A stretch of DNA of 64,000 nucleotides from Chiridota heheva (lineage: Eukaryota; Echinodermata; Holothuroidea; Apodida; Chiridotidae), in the NCBI GenBank assembly GCA_020152595.1, contig JAIGNY010001609.1:277001-341000 (forward strand). Reading direction: 5' to 3'. Below are positions 21,955 to 33,895 of this stretch, piece after piece. A model generated the notes under the pieces. That model did not search any database. It was not told where the DNA came from and saw nothing but the letters and a program-made list of their open reading frames with translations. How positions within the stretch are numbered: position 1 is the first letter of the stretch; each line of letters starts with the position of its first letter. A program made the position numbers and the translations under genes.

Positions 21955-23290
21955 CGTATGACATACACTTGGTAATCAATACGTAGGATGGAAAAGAGCG
22001 TATGACATACACGTAGCAATAAATTCGTAGGATGAAAAACACCATATTACATACACGTAGTAATAAATTCGTAGATGGAAAAAACCGTATGACATACACG
22101 AAGTAATAAAATCGTAGGATGGAAAAGAACGTATGACATACACGAAGTAATAAATTCGTAGGATGGAAAAGAGCGTATGACATACATGTAGCAATAAATT
22201 CGTAGGATGAAAAAGAACGTATTACATACACGTAGTAATAAATTCATAGATGGAAAAGACCGTATGACATACACGAAGTAATAAATTCGTAGGATGGAAA
22301 AGAACGTATGACATACACGTAATAAATTCGTAGGATGGAAAATAACGTATGACATACACGTAGTAACAAATTCGTAGGATGGAAAAGACCATATTACATA
22401 CACGTAGTAATAAATTCATAGATGGAAAAGATCGTATGACATACAGGATGGAAAAAAACCGTATGACATACACGAAGTAATAAATTCGTAGGATGGAAAA
22501 AATACACGAAGTAATAAATTCGTAGGATGGAAAAGAACGTATGACATACACGTAGTAATAAATTCGTAGGATGGAAAATAACGTATGACATACACGTAGT
22601 AATAAATTCGTAGGATGGAAAAGAGCGTATGACATACACGTAGTAATAAATTCGTAGGATGGAAAAGAGCGTATGACATACACGTAGTAATAAATTCGTA
22701 GGATGGAAAAGAACGTATGACATACACGTAGTAATAAATTCGTAGGATGGAAAATAACGTATGACATACACGTAGTAAAAAAATCGTAGGATGGAAAAGA
22801 ACGTATGACATACATGTAGTAAAAAGATTGTAGGATGGAAAAGAACCTATGACACGTAGTAATAAATTCGTAGGATGGAAAAGAACGTATGACATACTGT
22901 ACACGTAGTAATAAATTCGTAAGATGAAAAAGAATGTATGACATACACGTAGTAATAAATTCGTAGAATGGAAAAGAACGTATGACATACACGTAGTAAT
23001 AAATTAAATGCGATGGAAAAGAACGTATGACATACACGTAGTAATAAAATCGTAGGATGGAAAGAATGTATGACATACACGTAGTAATAAAAAATCGTAG
23101 GATGGAAAAGAACGTATGACATACACGTAGTAATAAATTCGTAGAATGGAAAAGAACGTATGACATACACGTAGTAATAAATTTGTATGATAAAAAAGAA
23201 GGTATGACATACACGTAGTTATAAATTCGTAGGATGGAAAAGAAAGTATGAAATACACGTAGTAATAAATTTGTAGGATGGAAAAGATAT
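21955..23290. repeat. 44-bp minisatellite, about 30 units
   Basis: Unit: gaacgtatgacatacacgta then gtaataaattcgtaggatgg and aaaa. It is well preserved, with scattered point changes and deletions. Because no minus-strand frame has a stop, it yields repetitive open frames up to 367 codons with a 44-residue cycle, which I read as artefacts. Confidence 0.95.
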
Positions 23291-23554
23291 GAAACAATGA
23301 AAATCAGTACATGAAACAGCGACAATTATTTTATTCCTTGAGATGTAATTAGCACGCGTTCTGAGAGGGTGTTCCACCTCTACCTTATTCTGACCTTAAG
23401 ATAAAAGAACATGTTAATTACCCTTCCATATTTAAAAAGTATCCGTCCGTAACATTCATAGATCCAGTTTTTTTAAGGGGTCTGGTCTCTTGGCTACTTT
23501 CTGGAGTCAAGCTTAAAATATCTTATTCTGAACTTCATTGCCATCGTCATGTTC

Positions 23555-23930
23555 AATTTCTATATTGGTTGAAAGAGTATTAAAAATCAGTGTTTTGAAT
23601 TTGGAGATGAAAAAAGTTTTTTTGCAAATTAGTTTTATAGTTGATCAAAGTTTTCATTTTTTATTTCCTGCAAAATTTGTGACGTATGACTGAGCAGACA
23701 GCTGAAAATCTTTGCATAATTCTTTAAATTTCTTCCTAAATATTAGGCCCTGAAAATGATAAGAAAGTCAATTCTTGCTAGAATTTTACAGAGGGGATAG
23801 AAAAAGAATAAAGATAGACATTTAAAAAACAATATATTTGCACAAGAAAATACCAAGGTTGCTCTGTGATACATCACAAAATTTGCATAAAATATTCAAA
23901 TTGATACCTGAGACATAAATTTACTATAAA
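23555..23930. repeat. Second copy of the exon D-E intron repeat
   Basis: Colinear with 7385-7750 (ctatattggttgaaagagta, agaaaataccaaggtt, ttcaaattgatacctga). No exon sequence is carried with it. Confidence 0.7.
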
Positions 23931-24348
23931 ATTGTCAATGTTCAAGCAATTTTCATGTATTTGTTTGCTACTATGATTATTTTTAATAGATCATGCAATT
24001 TAGCTAATGTTGCTCTTAAGTCGAAGGACGTGGGCTGTATTAAAGATATAATTCATCTGATGTCATTGGCATTTATACACTTCACTGTTGCCAAATACAA
24101 TTCTCACAAGTTCTCTGTTAATGTGGAGTTGAAAATTTGAATGGTACTCTTTCAAATATGCATATGTATAAGAGCAGTGTATTTATTGGTTTCAAGTTTC
24201 TTCAGAAATAGACCAATGGGCTATGTGGCAAGTAAATTAAAATCCATTTCAGTGGCTTTTCTTTCTAAGTTTCTTACTACTTTTCATGTCATTTGATGGC
24301 TAATCTTGATTTAATGTAGCAATGATTACTTTACAGTTTGTTGCATAT

Positions 24349-24576
24349 AACAGCTTCTATTTTCAAAATCGACTTCTATTGTCAAAATAAACTGGAATAA
24401 AGCCTTTAAATTTTGGTACTTTAATAAACTCTGTACCAGAATAGCAAACAAAAAGTATTGTTAGCTATTCTGGTACAGAGTTTATTAAGTACCAAAAAAG
24501 GAGTATAGTGGTAATGTGAAGGCTTTTTCCCAATACATTTTGACAATAGAAATCCATTTTGAAAATAGAAACTGTT
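24349..24576. mobile_element. Palindromic foldback MITE, about 228 bp
   Basis: The left arm (aacagcttctattttcaaaa to ctgtaccagaatagc, 24349-24458) pairs with the right arm (24469-24576). A 17-base or so insertion lies in one arm. The whole could fold into one long hairpin. Confidence 0.85.
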
Positions 24577-24928
24577 GTTTTTTTCTTTTTCTTTGAAAAC
24601 TATAAAGAGCTTTGTATATTGCCTTGTGACATTTATTTGAAAAATTATTTTGCAATCATCTCAAATTTTGTTGTGTTTCTTGCTTGTATACTTGAAGGAA
24701 TATTCCACTGGTTAGAATGCATTTCACATGATAGCGGACAATTAAAAATAAAACTGGGAAAAAACTATGGTGATATGTTATACCCAGGGGCAGATTGGTC
24801 AGTCGGTTCCTTTTTCAATGACCGATGTGCCCCTGCCCTGGTGCCGGCCCCCAGCTTTAAAGTAGTGTCTCTAATATGCCTCACAAAGCGTGAGAAACCT
24901 GTCCATTGTAAACACCTTTTAATTGTGT

Positions 24929-25870
24929 TTGCTGTACCAGTCATAATTTCACTGTTTGTTCATCATTACACTCAGTAGAAAGTGGAATGTGGCAGCGTCT
25001 GTGGAACTTTTTTCTTCAAAAACAAATTTAACATGCCTTAAAAGATTTAAGTAATGAGTAGCCATGAACATTACATGAAAAAGCAGGGCCCCTGACAAAG
25101 GTTTGAGATTTGGGACCAGGACCAGAGATGTAGGAGTTTGGGGAGCTGACCTCCTTACCCCCTTCGACCTCCCCTTCGACCCCTACCCCCCCTCTTCAAT
25201 CCCTCCCCCTTTGACCCCCCGACCCCCCTTTGATCCCTCCCCCTTTGATCCCCTTTTTCTTCAAAAACCCCTTGAGTAACGAGTAGCCATGAACATTACA
25301 TGAAAAAGTAGGGCCCCCTCAGGACCCTTGACCCCTCCCCTTCGACCCACCCCTCCCCCCCCCGACCCACCTACCCCCTTCGACCCCCTTCGACCCACCC
25401 CCACCCCCTTCGACCCACCCACCCCTCCCCATTCCACCCCCTTCGACCCCTACCCCTTCTACCCCTCCCCCCCCTTTGACCCCCCTCCCCTTCGACCCCC
25501 CCCCCTTGACCCCCTTCGACCCCCCATCGACCCCCCCATTCCCTCCTGACCCCCTCCCCTTCTAGCCCCCCCCTTCCCTTCCTTCGTGTTTGCCGTACCA
25601 GTCATAATTTAACTGTTCGTTCGTCATTACACTTAATAGAAAGTGGAATGTGACAGCGTCTGTGAAACTTTTTTCTTCAAAAACAAAATTAACATGCCTT
25701 AAAAGATTTGAGTAATGAGTAGCCATGAACGTTACATAAAAAAGCAGGGCCCCGACAAAGGTTTGAGATTGGGGACCAGGACCAGAGATGTAGGAGTTTG
25801 GGAGCTGACCCTCCCCTTCGACCCCCTTCGACCCCCTCCCCTTCGACCCCCTCCCTTTAACCCACCCCAC
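24929..25870. repeat. Tandem duplication with pyrimidine-rich C-tract spacers
   Basis: A unit starting gtttgctgtaccagtcataa at 24929 recurs at 25588 (offset 659), including gtggaatgtggcagcgtctg and gggaccaggaccagagatgt. A third partial copy (gagtagccatgaacattaca) is at 25278. Between and after lie long ccccttcgacccc-type tracts (25140-25587 and 25808-25870) that give false proline-rich open frames. Confidence 0.85.
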
Positions 25871-26437
25871 CCCCGACGAAAGGGGTTTGTAATTACTGGT
25901 TGCATGCTGATATTATTTACATAAAATTGAAAAAATGGTAAAAATGTGTAACAAATTTTGTACCATTTATGGAAATTGACAGAGATTTCCTAAAAATTTA
26001 AGAAAATTTTATAGAAATTTAAGAAAGTAGGAATTACCCTCTAAAATTGAAAAGATTTCTCGAAAATTCAATGTTCTTAATTAGCAGCAACATTTTATGG
26101 AAACTTAATAAACCAGTGCAATGTATCGCTTGTATCTATGACATTTTTGGAGTTCTAGCCTTGCTGAGAGGTGCCCTTCCTGCATAGATAGGACCATTGT
26201 CGGCAATTGCCCATTGGTTGAAGAGATTAAAACCTCTTTAAACATTTTATTGCTTTTAAAATTATTGGACCATAACCTCACCCCTTCCCCGACATCGAAT
26301 CCCTATAAAGGGATGTAATTTTCGTTACCTAAAATATCTGGAGAATAGATTGATCCATATCCTAAGAATCTTATCATATCATCTAAAATGACCATCTTAA
26401 ATTATTCACATCATCTGCAGTCCGGTTCGTAACCCCT

Positions 26438-27043
26438 ATAGGGAGAACAGTTTTGTTCTCCCAATTGGGATCCTTGACAGAAGTATCCCACAATGTATTT
26501 ATCCAAATTCAAAGTTTGTGTAGGAATAATTAAGAATCAGACACATTTCAAGCACAGGAAACTCAACCACTGTGAAGGGTTCAAAAGTTCTTTGCGATTT
26601 GAAGTAATGACATATGAATTATCTTTTCACCGTTCACTTTTAAAATTCACCATGCGCTTTTCAAAATTTGAAGAAAATTAGTGACCTTGTATTATGAGTT
26701 ACCATTAGACAGTCGCGTTTTAACAAGATTTTCTGAAGAAAAAACATTTTAAACTTTGTTCTGGAAATATTTTTGACTAACAAAAAGTCACTGTCACCAA
26801 TTTTCTTCAAATTTCTCAAAAACCGCATGGTGAATTTTCAAAGTGCACGGTGAAAAGATTATTCATATACCATTATTTCAAATCTTGAAGAAAAATTTGA
26901 ACCCTTCGCAGTGGTTGAGTTCTCCGCACTCGAAATGTGTCTGGTTTTATGTTATTCCTATACAAACTTTGAATTTGGATTGATGCGTTGTGGGATACTT
27001 CTGTAAATGATCCTGCGATCAGGAAAACAAACGTTCCCCCTAT
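26438..27043. mobile_element. Foldback element with about 250-bp inverted arms
   Basis: The left arm from atagggagaacagttttg through cagaagtatcccacaatg, cattttcaaaatttgaagaa-type text and attggtgac is inverted in the right arm, which ends gttccccctat at 27043. The arms differ by perhaps 15 percent. The spacer is about 100 bp. No coding sequence. Confidence 0.85.
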
Positions 27044-27049
27044 TGCCGG

Positions 27050-28030
27050 AAATTTTCCTCAAAAATTCGCAGGTTTTGAGGAAAAACTTTGGAAATTTTA
27101 AGGAAACCCTAAAAACTTTTGAGGAAATTTATCAAACAATTTGATGAAAAAATCAGATATTTTGAGGAAGAACTTCGGGTATTTTGAGGAAAACCTTCCA
27201 AAATTTTGAGGAAACAGTCAATTATACAGTCGGAAATTTAAGTAACTCTATATAGGCCTATAACTTACAAAAGAATAGTTTTAAGAATTTTTTGTGATCA
27301 TCTTTTTCCCAATTAGATAGCTGGTATGCAACTTAACTCTCATACTGATCGCTTTTATCAGAATTTTCAAAACACTGAATCCAACACACTGAATTTCTAT
27401 TGTGCAAATTTCAAACTTTTTGAAATTTCTAGCCGGGGAGGAGCGGAAGGTTAGAAGGGGGGGGATGGGGGGGAAGCTTCTCCACTGGCCTGGAGCCCCA
27501 AAATCTTGATTTCTGCTCGGGGCTTATGGGGATTACCCATGCACCTTCGTACCCTGTTGTTGCCCCCAAATTCAAACTTCAGCTGTTCCACGCACATGAT
27601 GAGTCACCTGGGGATATTGGTTAACTATTGTTTTTCTCTTTTTTGGGTCTATTGGTGATCAGAGAGTGCCTCTGGATTTGCTTGCAATCAATCTGTAAAC
27701 TTCATTATTTAGTGCTTTTTAAGCAAAACAAAAGATTTCAACCCTACAACCCTTTTTGACTTAAGCCCTCGGAAAAACATATCTTATTAATATGTTCACC
27801 TCCTTAATTGAAGATTTGTAGTCCTAAGTTGTATATTTTAGTACAAAGATGGAGATTTTGGCTGTATATTGTACATTTTGTTCCAAAATTGAGGGATTTT
27901 GGTCCAAATTGAAGATTTGTGGTCCACAGTTAAAGATGTTTGGTTCCAAAATTGAAATTTGTAGTCACAAACTGGAAGAGTTGATGTCCAAACTTAACAA
28001 AAATCCAATTGATACGAATCTGTTTTTATG
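27050..28030. repeat. Simple degenerate tandem texts
   Basis: 27050-27225 repeats ttttgaggaaaaactt-like units. 27845-28000 repeats a roughly 26-bp unit such as aaattgaagatttgtggtcc. The stretch between shows no gene. Confidence 0.6.
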
Positions 28031-29530
28031 ATTCATTTGATATTTAGCGAAGTATAATTATGGCTTTTTAAAAGTTTGGGGCTTTGGCACATTTAGAGGG
28101 ATAATTCTCAAATGGTGTTTATAGGTGGTATTTGCCGGATTTGCCTTTCAAAAGTGTATGTGGTTGGGGAATGTGTGTGTGTGAGGGGGAGGGGATAAGG
28201 GAGGGGGGGGGGAAGGAGGTGAATTCAAAATAATATGTGCCGTCCGGTATTAAAAGTGTGTGTGAGTGGGTAAAATTACGATACAATAGATATAAAATCG
28301 TAAAAAAAGTGAGGGCCAAATAAAAAGATGTTTGTGCAGATGTAAGTTATAAAAAATCAAAGTTCCAGACAGTTAAAAATGAGTTGGAACTGTTTAACTG
28401 AGTCATAAGATCACTTTTAATGTGCTTAAGCATATTTTTTTCAAAAATAATAGTTTCTGAAACATGAAGTAGGCCTACACCAGATTTTGTTTATAATTCC
28501 AACAGCCCAAAACAGGAAGATCGTCTGGCTTGCTATTATGATTTGACAAAACGCCATCACTTTCAACAAAGCTGCTCATTGTTTCTAAGTCAAGTGCATC
28601 TGAATACTGTGCAAAAACAGGACGAAATATCGGAATTAATTACTAAATAACTACAAAGGATTCGTTTTCCAGAAATAGCCAGAATGGGTAAGATATTTGT
28701 TAGGTTAAATACTTTTGATAAATTTAACATTTTTGTTCTATTCTCGTTATTTTATAAATGTGAAAGAAAAAAAAATCATCGTGAAATGAAACCTAATGTT
28801 AACGCCTTCTTCTGTGTGTTGGAATGATACTTGATAGGCCTAGGCCTATTAACGTTAGTGTTGTTTACTCATCTTCACACACATTGTACACTCCAGTAGT
28901 ACAGCACTAAGGCCCGGTGGAGTTTGGTTGTTACTACGTGTAACTGGTTCACCACCTTTCTATCGCTTTTAAAGTTGTGGATTAAAAAAAAATTCTTCAA
29001 AATTAGTGCCATCTGAAACAACATATGGAAGGTAAATTATTAAACGAATGAAGAATTGTGTGGAACTCGAAGTCAAAGTGCAATCAGCACTACTTAGAAC
29101 TTAGTTAACTTAAATTTTAAAATTTAGCCTAACGTAACTTAAGTAAGTACATGTAGCCTCTAAGCAAGGTCACAAGTCTGAGGTTTGGCATTGAAAGATT
29201 GAAACAGAAATCATTAACATGTGAAAAAAACAAAAAAAATTGCTGCCGCTAATATAATGGGTGCATGTTTATTTTGGTTTTCTTCTGGAATCCTAATGAG
29301 ACAAGATTTTGTGGTAAAATACTATAGGGCCTAGCGGTAAATTTCTGTATAAGGATTTTTGCCTTTTCTTTTTTAATTTTGGTTTAATTCCGTTGTTATT
29401 TATGTATTTTAACTTTTTTCCTTTTTAAGTTTGGATCTTTTAAGAAGAAACTAAGCCAAAATTGTTTAAAAAATAGGAATAATTCTCAAGTTTTGGCTTT
29501 CAGATTAAAACTTTACTCATCAGTGTGTAC
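28031..29530. other. No gene supported
   Basis: A G-rich run with GTGTGT text lies at 28160-28270. A weak first-exon-like string is mentioned in the findings. No repeat family is recognised. Confidence 0.5.
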
Positions 29531-30351
29531 AGGGCTCACCTGAAACTTGATTTATAGGGGCACTTAACGTTACGGTCACTGGGAGCAAAACACCATTTTT
29601 CGTGATTTAAAAGAAAAAGTAGAATCTTACTTCAGCTGAAAACTCCTGTAATTATTATCTGATTGTTCATACTATGTCACTAAAATAAACTAAATTTTGC
29701 ACCCTGGAATGGTTGGAAACGATGAAAAAACACAGCTTTTCGCGCAGTCCGTCACGCTATGATTGATAGTACATATTATGCACTTGTCAATTGTATGACT
29801 CGCCCCTACACCCCCGGACAAGGTGAGTCATTGCACCAAGGTGGATGGTCAAAACATGTACATTGATGCACCCCTCAGTCACTTAGGTGACTGAAATTTC
29901 TTGTGTAAATGACTTACACTAAATCACCCATCTCTGTACAAAGTCAATGGGTCTGAAGTAAATTGACTCACCCCAGAGTCAATCTGGTGACTGACAATTT
30001 GGTACAATGACGCACATGTAAGTCACTATTTCATATGTCAATGACCCACCTTTGACTCACATTTCGGGGTGTAAGTAGGGGTGAGTCATACAACTGATAT
30101 GTGCATTACCCAAAAACATCATTTTTGCATAATAGGTACTTCCATAGCATAACAATCAAGGCCTAATTTGTTCCACAAAAACACTTTGTTTTCAGCCATT
30201 CCAGGGTGTGGGATTTTGTTTCTTTTGCTGATATATCATGACAAACCGACAATAATTAGATTTCTGGGTGTTTTTAGTTGAGGTATGCATGCAATTTTGG
30301 TTGAAATCACAACAAACTGTGCCCCTATGAATTAAGTTTTGGGTGAGCTCT
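29531..30351. mobile_element. Foldback element with a nested MITE
   Basis: Ends AGGGCTCACCTGAAACTTGA and, inverted, AGAGCTCACCCAAAACTTAA. Inner arms also pair (accctggaatggttgg against ccattccagggtgt). The centre is occupied by the TTA-flanked MITE 29779-30105. Confidence 0.75.
29779..30105. mobile_element. TTA-flanked MITE with about 35-bp TIRs
   Basis: TTA lies at 29776-29778 and 30106-30108. The left end TGCACTTGTCAATTGTATGA matches the inverted right end TGCACATATCAGTTGTATGA, continuing into ctcgcccctacac. A TTA duplication suits PIF/Harbinger-type elements. A 5' fragment of a second copy starts at 30468 and runs to about 30605. Confidence 0.75.
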
Positions 30352-30467
30352 ATGCTAACCTACTGCACTATTGTACTGCAAACCGCTTTGCTGTTTAATT
30401 GAAATAAACAAAAAAACGTGTGCATAATTAATGTAGACCCTCATTTTCAGGTTAGGTTTTAGGATTA

Positions 30468-30605
30468 TGCACATGTCAATTGTGTGACTCACCCCTACAC
30501 CCCCAGACAAGGTGAGTCCTTGCATCAAAGTGGGTGGACAAACATGTACATTGATACACAGTCACATACCGGTAGGTGACTGCCATACCCCAAATCACTC
30601 ACCTC
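30468..30605. mobile_element. Partial copy of the TTA-flanked MITE
   Basis: Matches the first 130 bp or so of 29779-30105 (tgcacatgtcaattgtgtga, cccctacacccccagacaag), then stops. TTA also precedes it. Confidence 0.75.
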
Positions 30606-30862
30606 TGAAATAGCTTTGTCCAGTAAGAAAAAGCTTTTACTACCTTACATGCAATTGTCTGCACAATTGATAATGAATACACGTATAGTATGCAAGGCGC
30701 TTGCTGTACATCATGTAAATTAATAACCGACATACATATTAGCACATTAACCAATAAAGTAGTTGTAAATTAAGTCTTATTTTGAAGAAAGGATTTTCTC
30801 TGGTTATCGGCAAAAAAATTGGAGCAGTGAAATCTGATCTGGTGATCTGGAACAGTAGTATT

Positions 30863-32670
30863 TAGGGCTGTAAGGATTACACATGTAAACGTTTAAACCA
30901 ATGAACCTTCAATTAAACGTTTAGCAGACCTGCCAACTAGTGCGATTTTGCCGTATTTAATACAGGAAAATGTTGAGAATACGATTGTACGTTTTTTGGC
31001 ACCAGAATACATTCTTTATTATTCGTACATTTTACGCTCAGTTGGCGTCCATGTCCTCTTAAAGGATTTTTGCCGACTTAACCGATTCAGAATACAATTT
31101 ATGACTATTTGCGGCTGCCGCCAAAAAGTGTAGACTACAAGTTAATTATGCATAAGGCAACCTACCTACAACAGAGTTCCGATCAAGTTTAAGTACTCCA
31201 GTTCTATTAGTAAACCTTTGTTTTGTACATTTTGTTTGAAGAGTACAGTTTTTTTTTATCAAAATTATAACTTTTGTAGTTCCAGAGTACAATTTGGTGA
31301 TCCTAAAGGTTGGCAGGTCTGGTTTAGTCTAATCCTCCCAAAATTTTGCAATTCACACTTGTAATTGAAAATCAATAACAATTTTAACACACAAAAAACT
31401 TTCATTCAATGACTTTTACAATTCATTCTTTACATACGATGAACAAAGGATCTAATCCCTTTTAAGGCAGGAGTTGATTTTCGTTCTAATTAGCTATGAA
31501 TGGGGCTATATTTCGCTTTGATTCGCCAAATTTTAAGAGCTTTTTGATGTGGAGGCTTAGGCCCGATTAACAACAGGTATAAATCTGTATTAGGCAGTTA
31601 AGTTAACTCCTGTTTTACAAGCAACTGACCCAGAAATTCATGGGCAGCTTTGATTGTTATTTTCACCACAAATACATGTAAATGCAAAGTTTACTTGATG
31701 AGTCAAATAAATTGCACAAAAGGAAAAAAGAGTGCAAAATAAATGAACAAAAATGTTTCAAACTTAATACAGCACAGTTGGAATAGGGATGGGTTAGAAT
31801 ATTTGTTGTACAATATACAGACCCCTATCTTAATTTAAAAAGGGGCAGGGTGCTAGACTTGTTGAGGGGCACATTAATGCGCGTGCGAAACGCTGCGTCT
31901 TTTCGTCGTGGTGTCCAGGGGCACTCTTAAGGCTCAATTCCTTAGTGAAGAAGCTTTAGGATTTTAGCTATAATCATACATCTAAGAATAAACCATTCTG
32001 ACTAATAAATAAGTCCATCATTCTGGGTCCTGTATCTGTGTATAGTATTTCATTTTTGAGGCTAATTCAGATAATTAAGTTAAAAAAAAATTAAATCTAA
32101 AAAATTAAAAAAATCTGAAAAGAAAAAAAAAATTACATTTTTTCTCATGAGGGACAGGGCGGACCCCAAAGGGGAAGGGTGGGCCCACAGTGGGACAGGG
32201 CAGGCCGCCCCTGTGAAACAGCAAAGCTAGGGGTCTGATATAGCTGGTTGAGGATATTGCACTTTAGGAATCTTTTAAGTGCTAAAAACATTTTTAAATG
32301 CTTGCAAGTCACAGCAAATTTACTTGCTGGTATGTTGCTATATTTCTGCATTTGTTTAAAGTGGGTTCCAACCATGGGATCATTTTTTTTTGAAACTTTA
32401 CAGGTAATTTGAAAGACTTATTAGAAGGCCCCTACTCAAGTTTTGTGACATTCCTGCTTATTTTGGAAGGCCATCGCGATGGTTATGCAGTGAATATAAC
32501 CAGTTCTGCAAAATTTTGCATTTTTTTCTCAACATTTTGAGGTCTGGATTTATAAATATTTTGTTATGGTTGGGTGGGGGGAGGGAAGGGGGATCAGTTT
32601 AAACGTTTAATCAAAAGGAAATTCGGTCCGTTTAAATGTTTAGGCTATTAAATGGAAATGTACAGCCCTA
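30863..32670. mobile_element. hAT-like element, 1.8 kb, non-autonomous
   Basis: Starts TAGGGCTGTA and ends TACAGCCCTA, flanked by gtagtatt (30855-30862) and gtattatt (32671-32678), an 8-bp target duplication with one difference. Subterminal aaacgtttaaacc-type motifs lie at both ends. The interior has no transposase frame. It carries the MITE copy 30925-31321. Confidence 0.75.
30925..31321. mobile_element. MITE with 13-bp TIRs and 6-bp target duplication (copy 2)
   Basis: CAGACCTGCCAAC ends as in copy 1 at 18505-18910, flanked by GTTTAG at 30919-30924 and 31322-31327. Nested inside the hAT-like element near its left end. Confidence 0.85.
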
Positions 32671-33047
32671 GTATTATTCAAGAAAGTACTGTTCCATGGA
32701 TCCATGGCAAAAAAATTAAGTTTTGACCCATGCAGGAGGCTTCAATTCTTACTGGGCTTATAAATTCTCACTAACAGTAGGCCAATACATGCTTTATAAG
32801 TTGTAAAACTAATACAGTAATACAGTACATATATGGATATCTGGAATTGTTGCTCTCACTACAAGTGAATGCAAATATTATGCGATTAATTAAGATGAAT
32901 TGCACAAAACAGAAGAAAGGTTACAAAATAAAAAAACAGAACTGTTTCAACAGAACTAATGAGATTTTTTCACATTTTCTTATCCATTCTGCAACTTTGG
33001 TTTTCGTCTTTTGAAATTAAAAGCAGAACCAAAACAATCTGAAGTAT

Positions 33048-33075
33048 TAGGGCTGTCATAATGGGTAATTTTAAT
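33048..33075 (+). mobile_element. Possible left end of a hAT-like element
   Basis: The text TAGGGCTGTCATAATGGGTA resembles other hAT-like ends in the window. No matching right end is found nearby. The end-like text at 42635-42757 (atatcgtgacagcta) and 45125-45141 (ttcacagccctA) may be remnants of related elements. Confidence 0.3.
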
Positions 33076-33371
33076 AAATATTAGCGTGGACAAAAATGAA
33101 ATAGCACCTTATTGCGATATCCTATGTTATGGTTATTAATTTCCAGAAAACTTCTTGGGTTTCTGATAAAGTTTTACAGTAGACCGGTTTTCCTGTTTTA
33201 ACCTACTACTAGTGTTTATAAATATACTCAATTTGACATTTTTTCTAAAACAGAAAAACCATGAAAATCCAAAAAGTTGATATTTTTCTTCTTTAAGATC
33301 ATTTTGATTTTCATCATTTTGATCCATCTCTCCATCTCCATCTACATTAACAACACCTGACAAAACTCCTG

Positions 33372-33895
33372 GAATTATGAAACCAGTAATAAACTTTACA
33401 CCATCAAATCCAAAGTCGGGACCAACACCCCTCTGCATAGTCACAAGCGCAAGGGAAGACATTGTTGTCATCCGCATTTGCCTCGGCCACTCCTCTCTTA
33501 CTTACTCTCATCTCTTATCTGGCCCTTCTGCCCCACTTGCAACATCGATGTCTCCATCAAATATATTTTCTTAACCTGTCCCCTATACCAGAACTCTAGA
33601 TCTCTTCTCTTCTCACTCTCCTCAATCTTAGACCTATTCAAAAACAATTCTTCCTTAACTTCCTCCACAACAACAACTTCTTCCACCACATATAATCTCC
33701 TCCCCTCCCCCTTCTACACCTAACCTTACACACCACTTTTTTTCACCTTACTTTTTCTCCCACATTCAGCTTTTCCCCTTTATCTCCCTTACAAACCTTT
33801 CATCTCCTCACTATCCTTACTCTTACACCATAATTTATTAACACCCTCTTGGCACATTTGACTCTGACTGTCGTGGTGCTGTTAAACATCAACAA
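33372..33895 (+). mobile_element. LINE 3' fragment with RNase H-distal coding remnant
   Basis: Carries GHSSLTYSHLLSG and, in another frame, LTCPLYQNSR-like text, the region after RNase H in jockey/I-like LINEs. It then ends ggcacatttgactctgactg, tcgtggtgctgttaaaca and an A-rich tail. The parent family is related to the copy at 183-1740. Confidence 0.7.

Noticed and set aside
22222..23325. 367-codon minus-strand frame and its overlaps
   Set aside because: Explained by the stop-free 44-bp repeat; frames overlap one another with the same cycle.
24559..24978. 139-codon frame
   Set aside because: Starts inside the foldback arm and runs into the tandem duplication; no recognisable domain.
25328..25549. 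Proline-rich frame
   Set aside because: Translation of a C-tract; all frames of such a tract look proline-rich.
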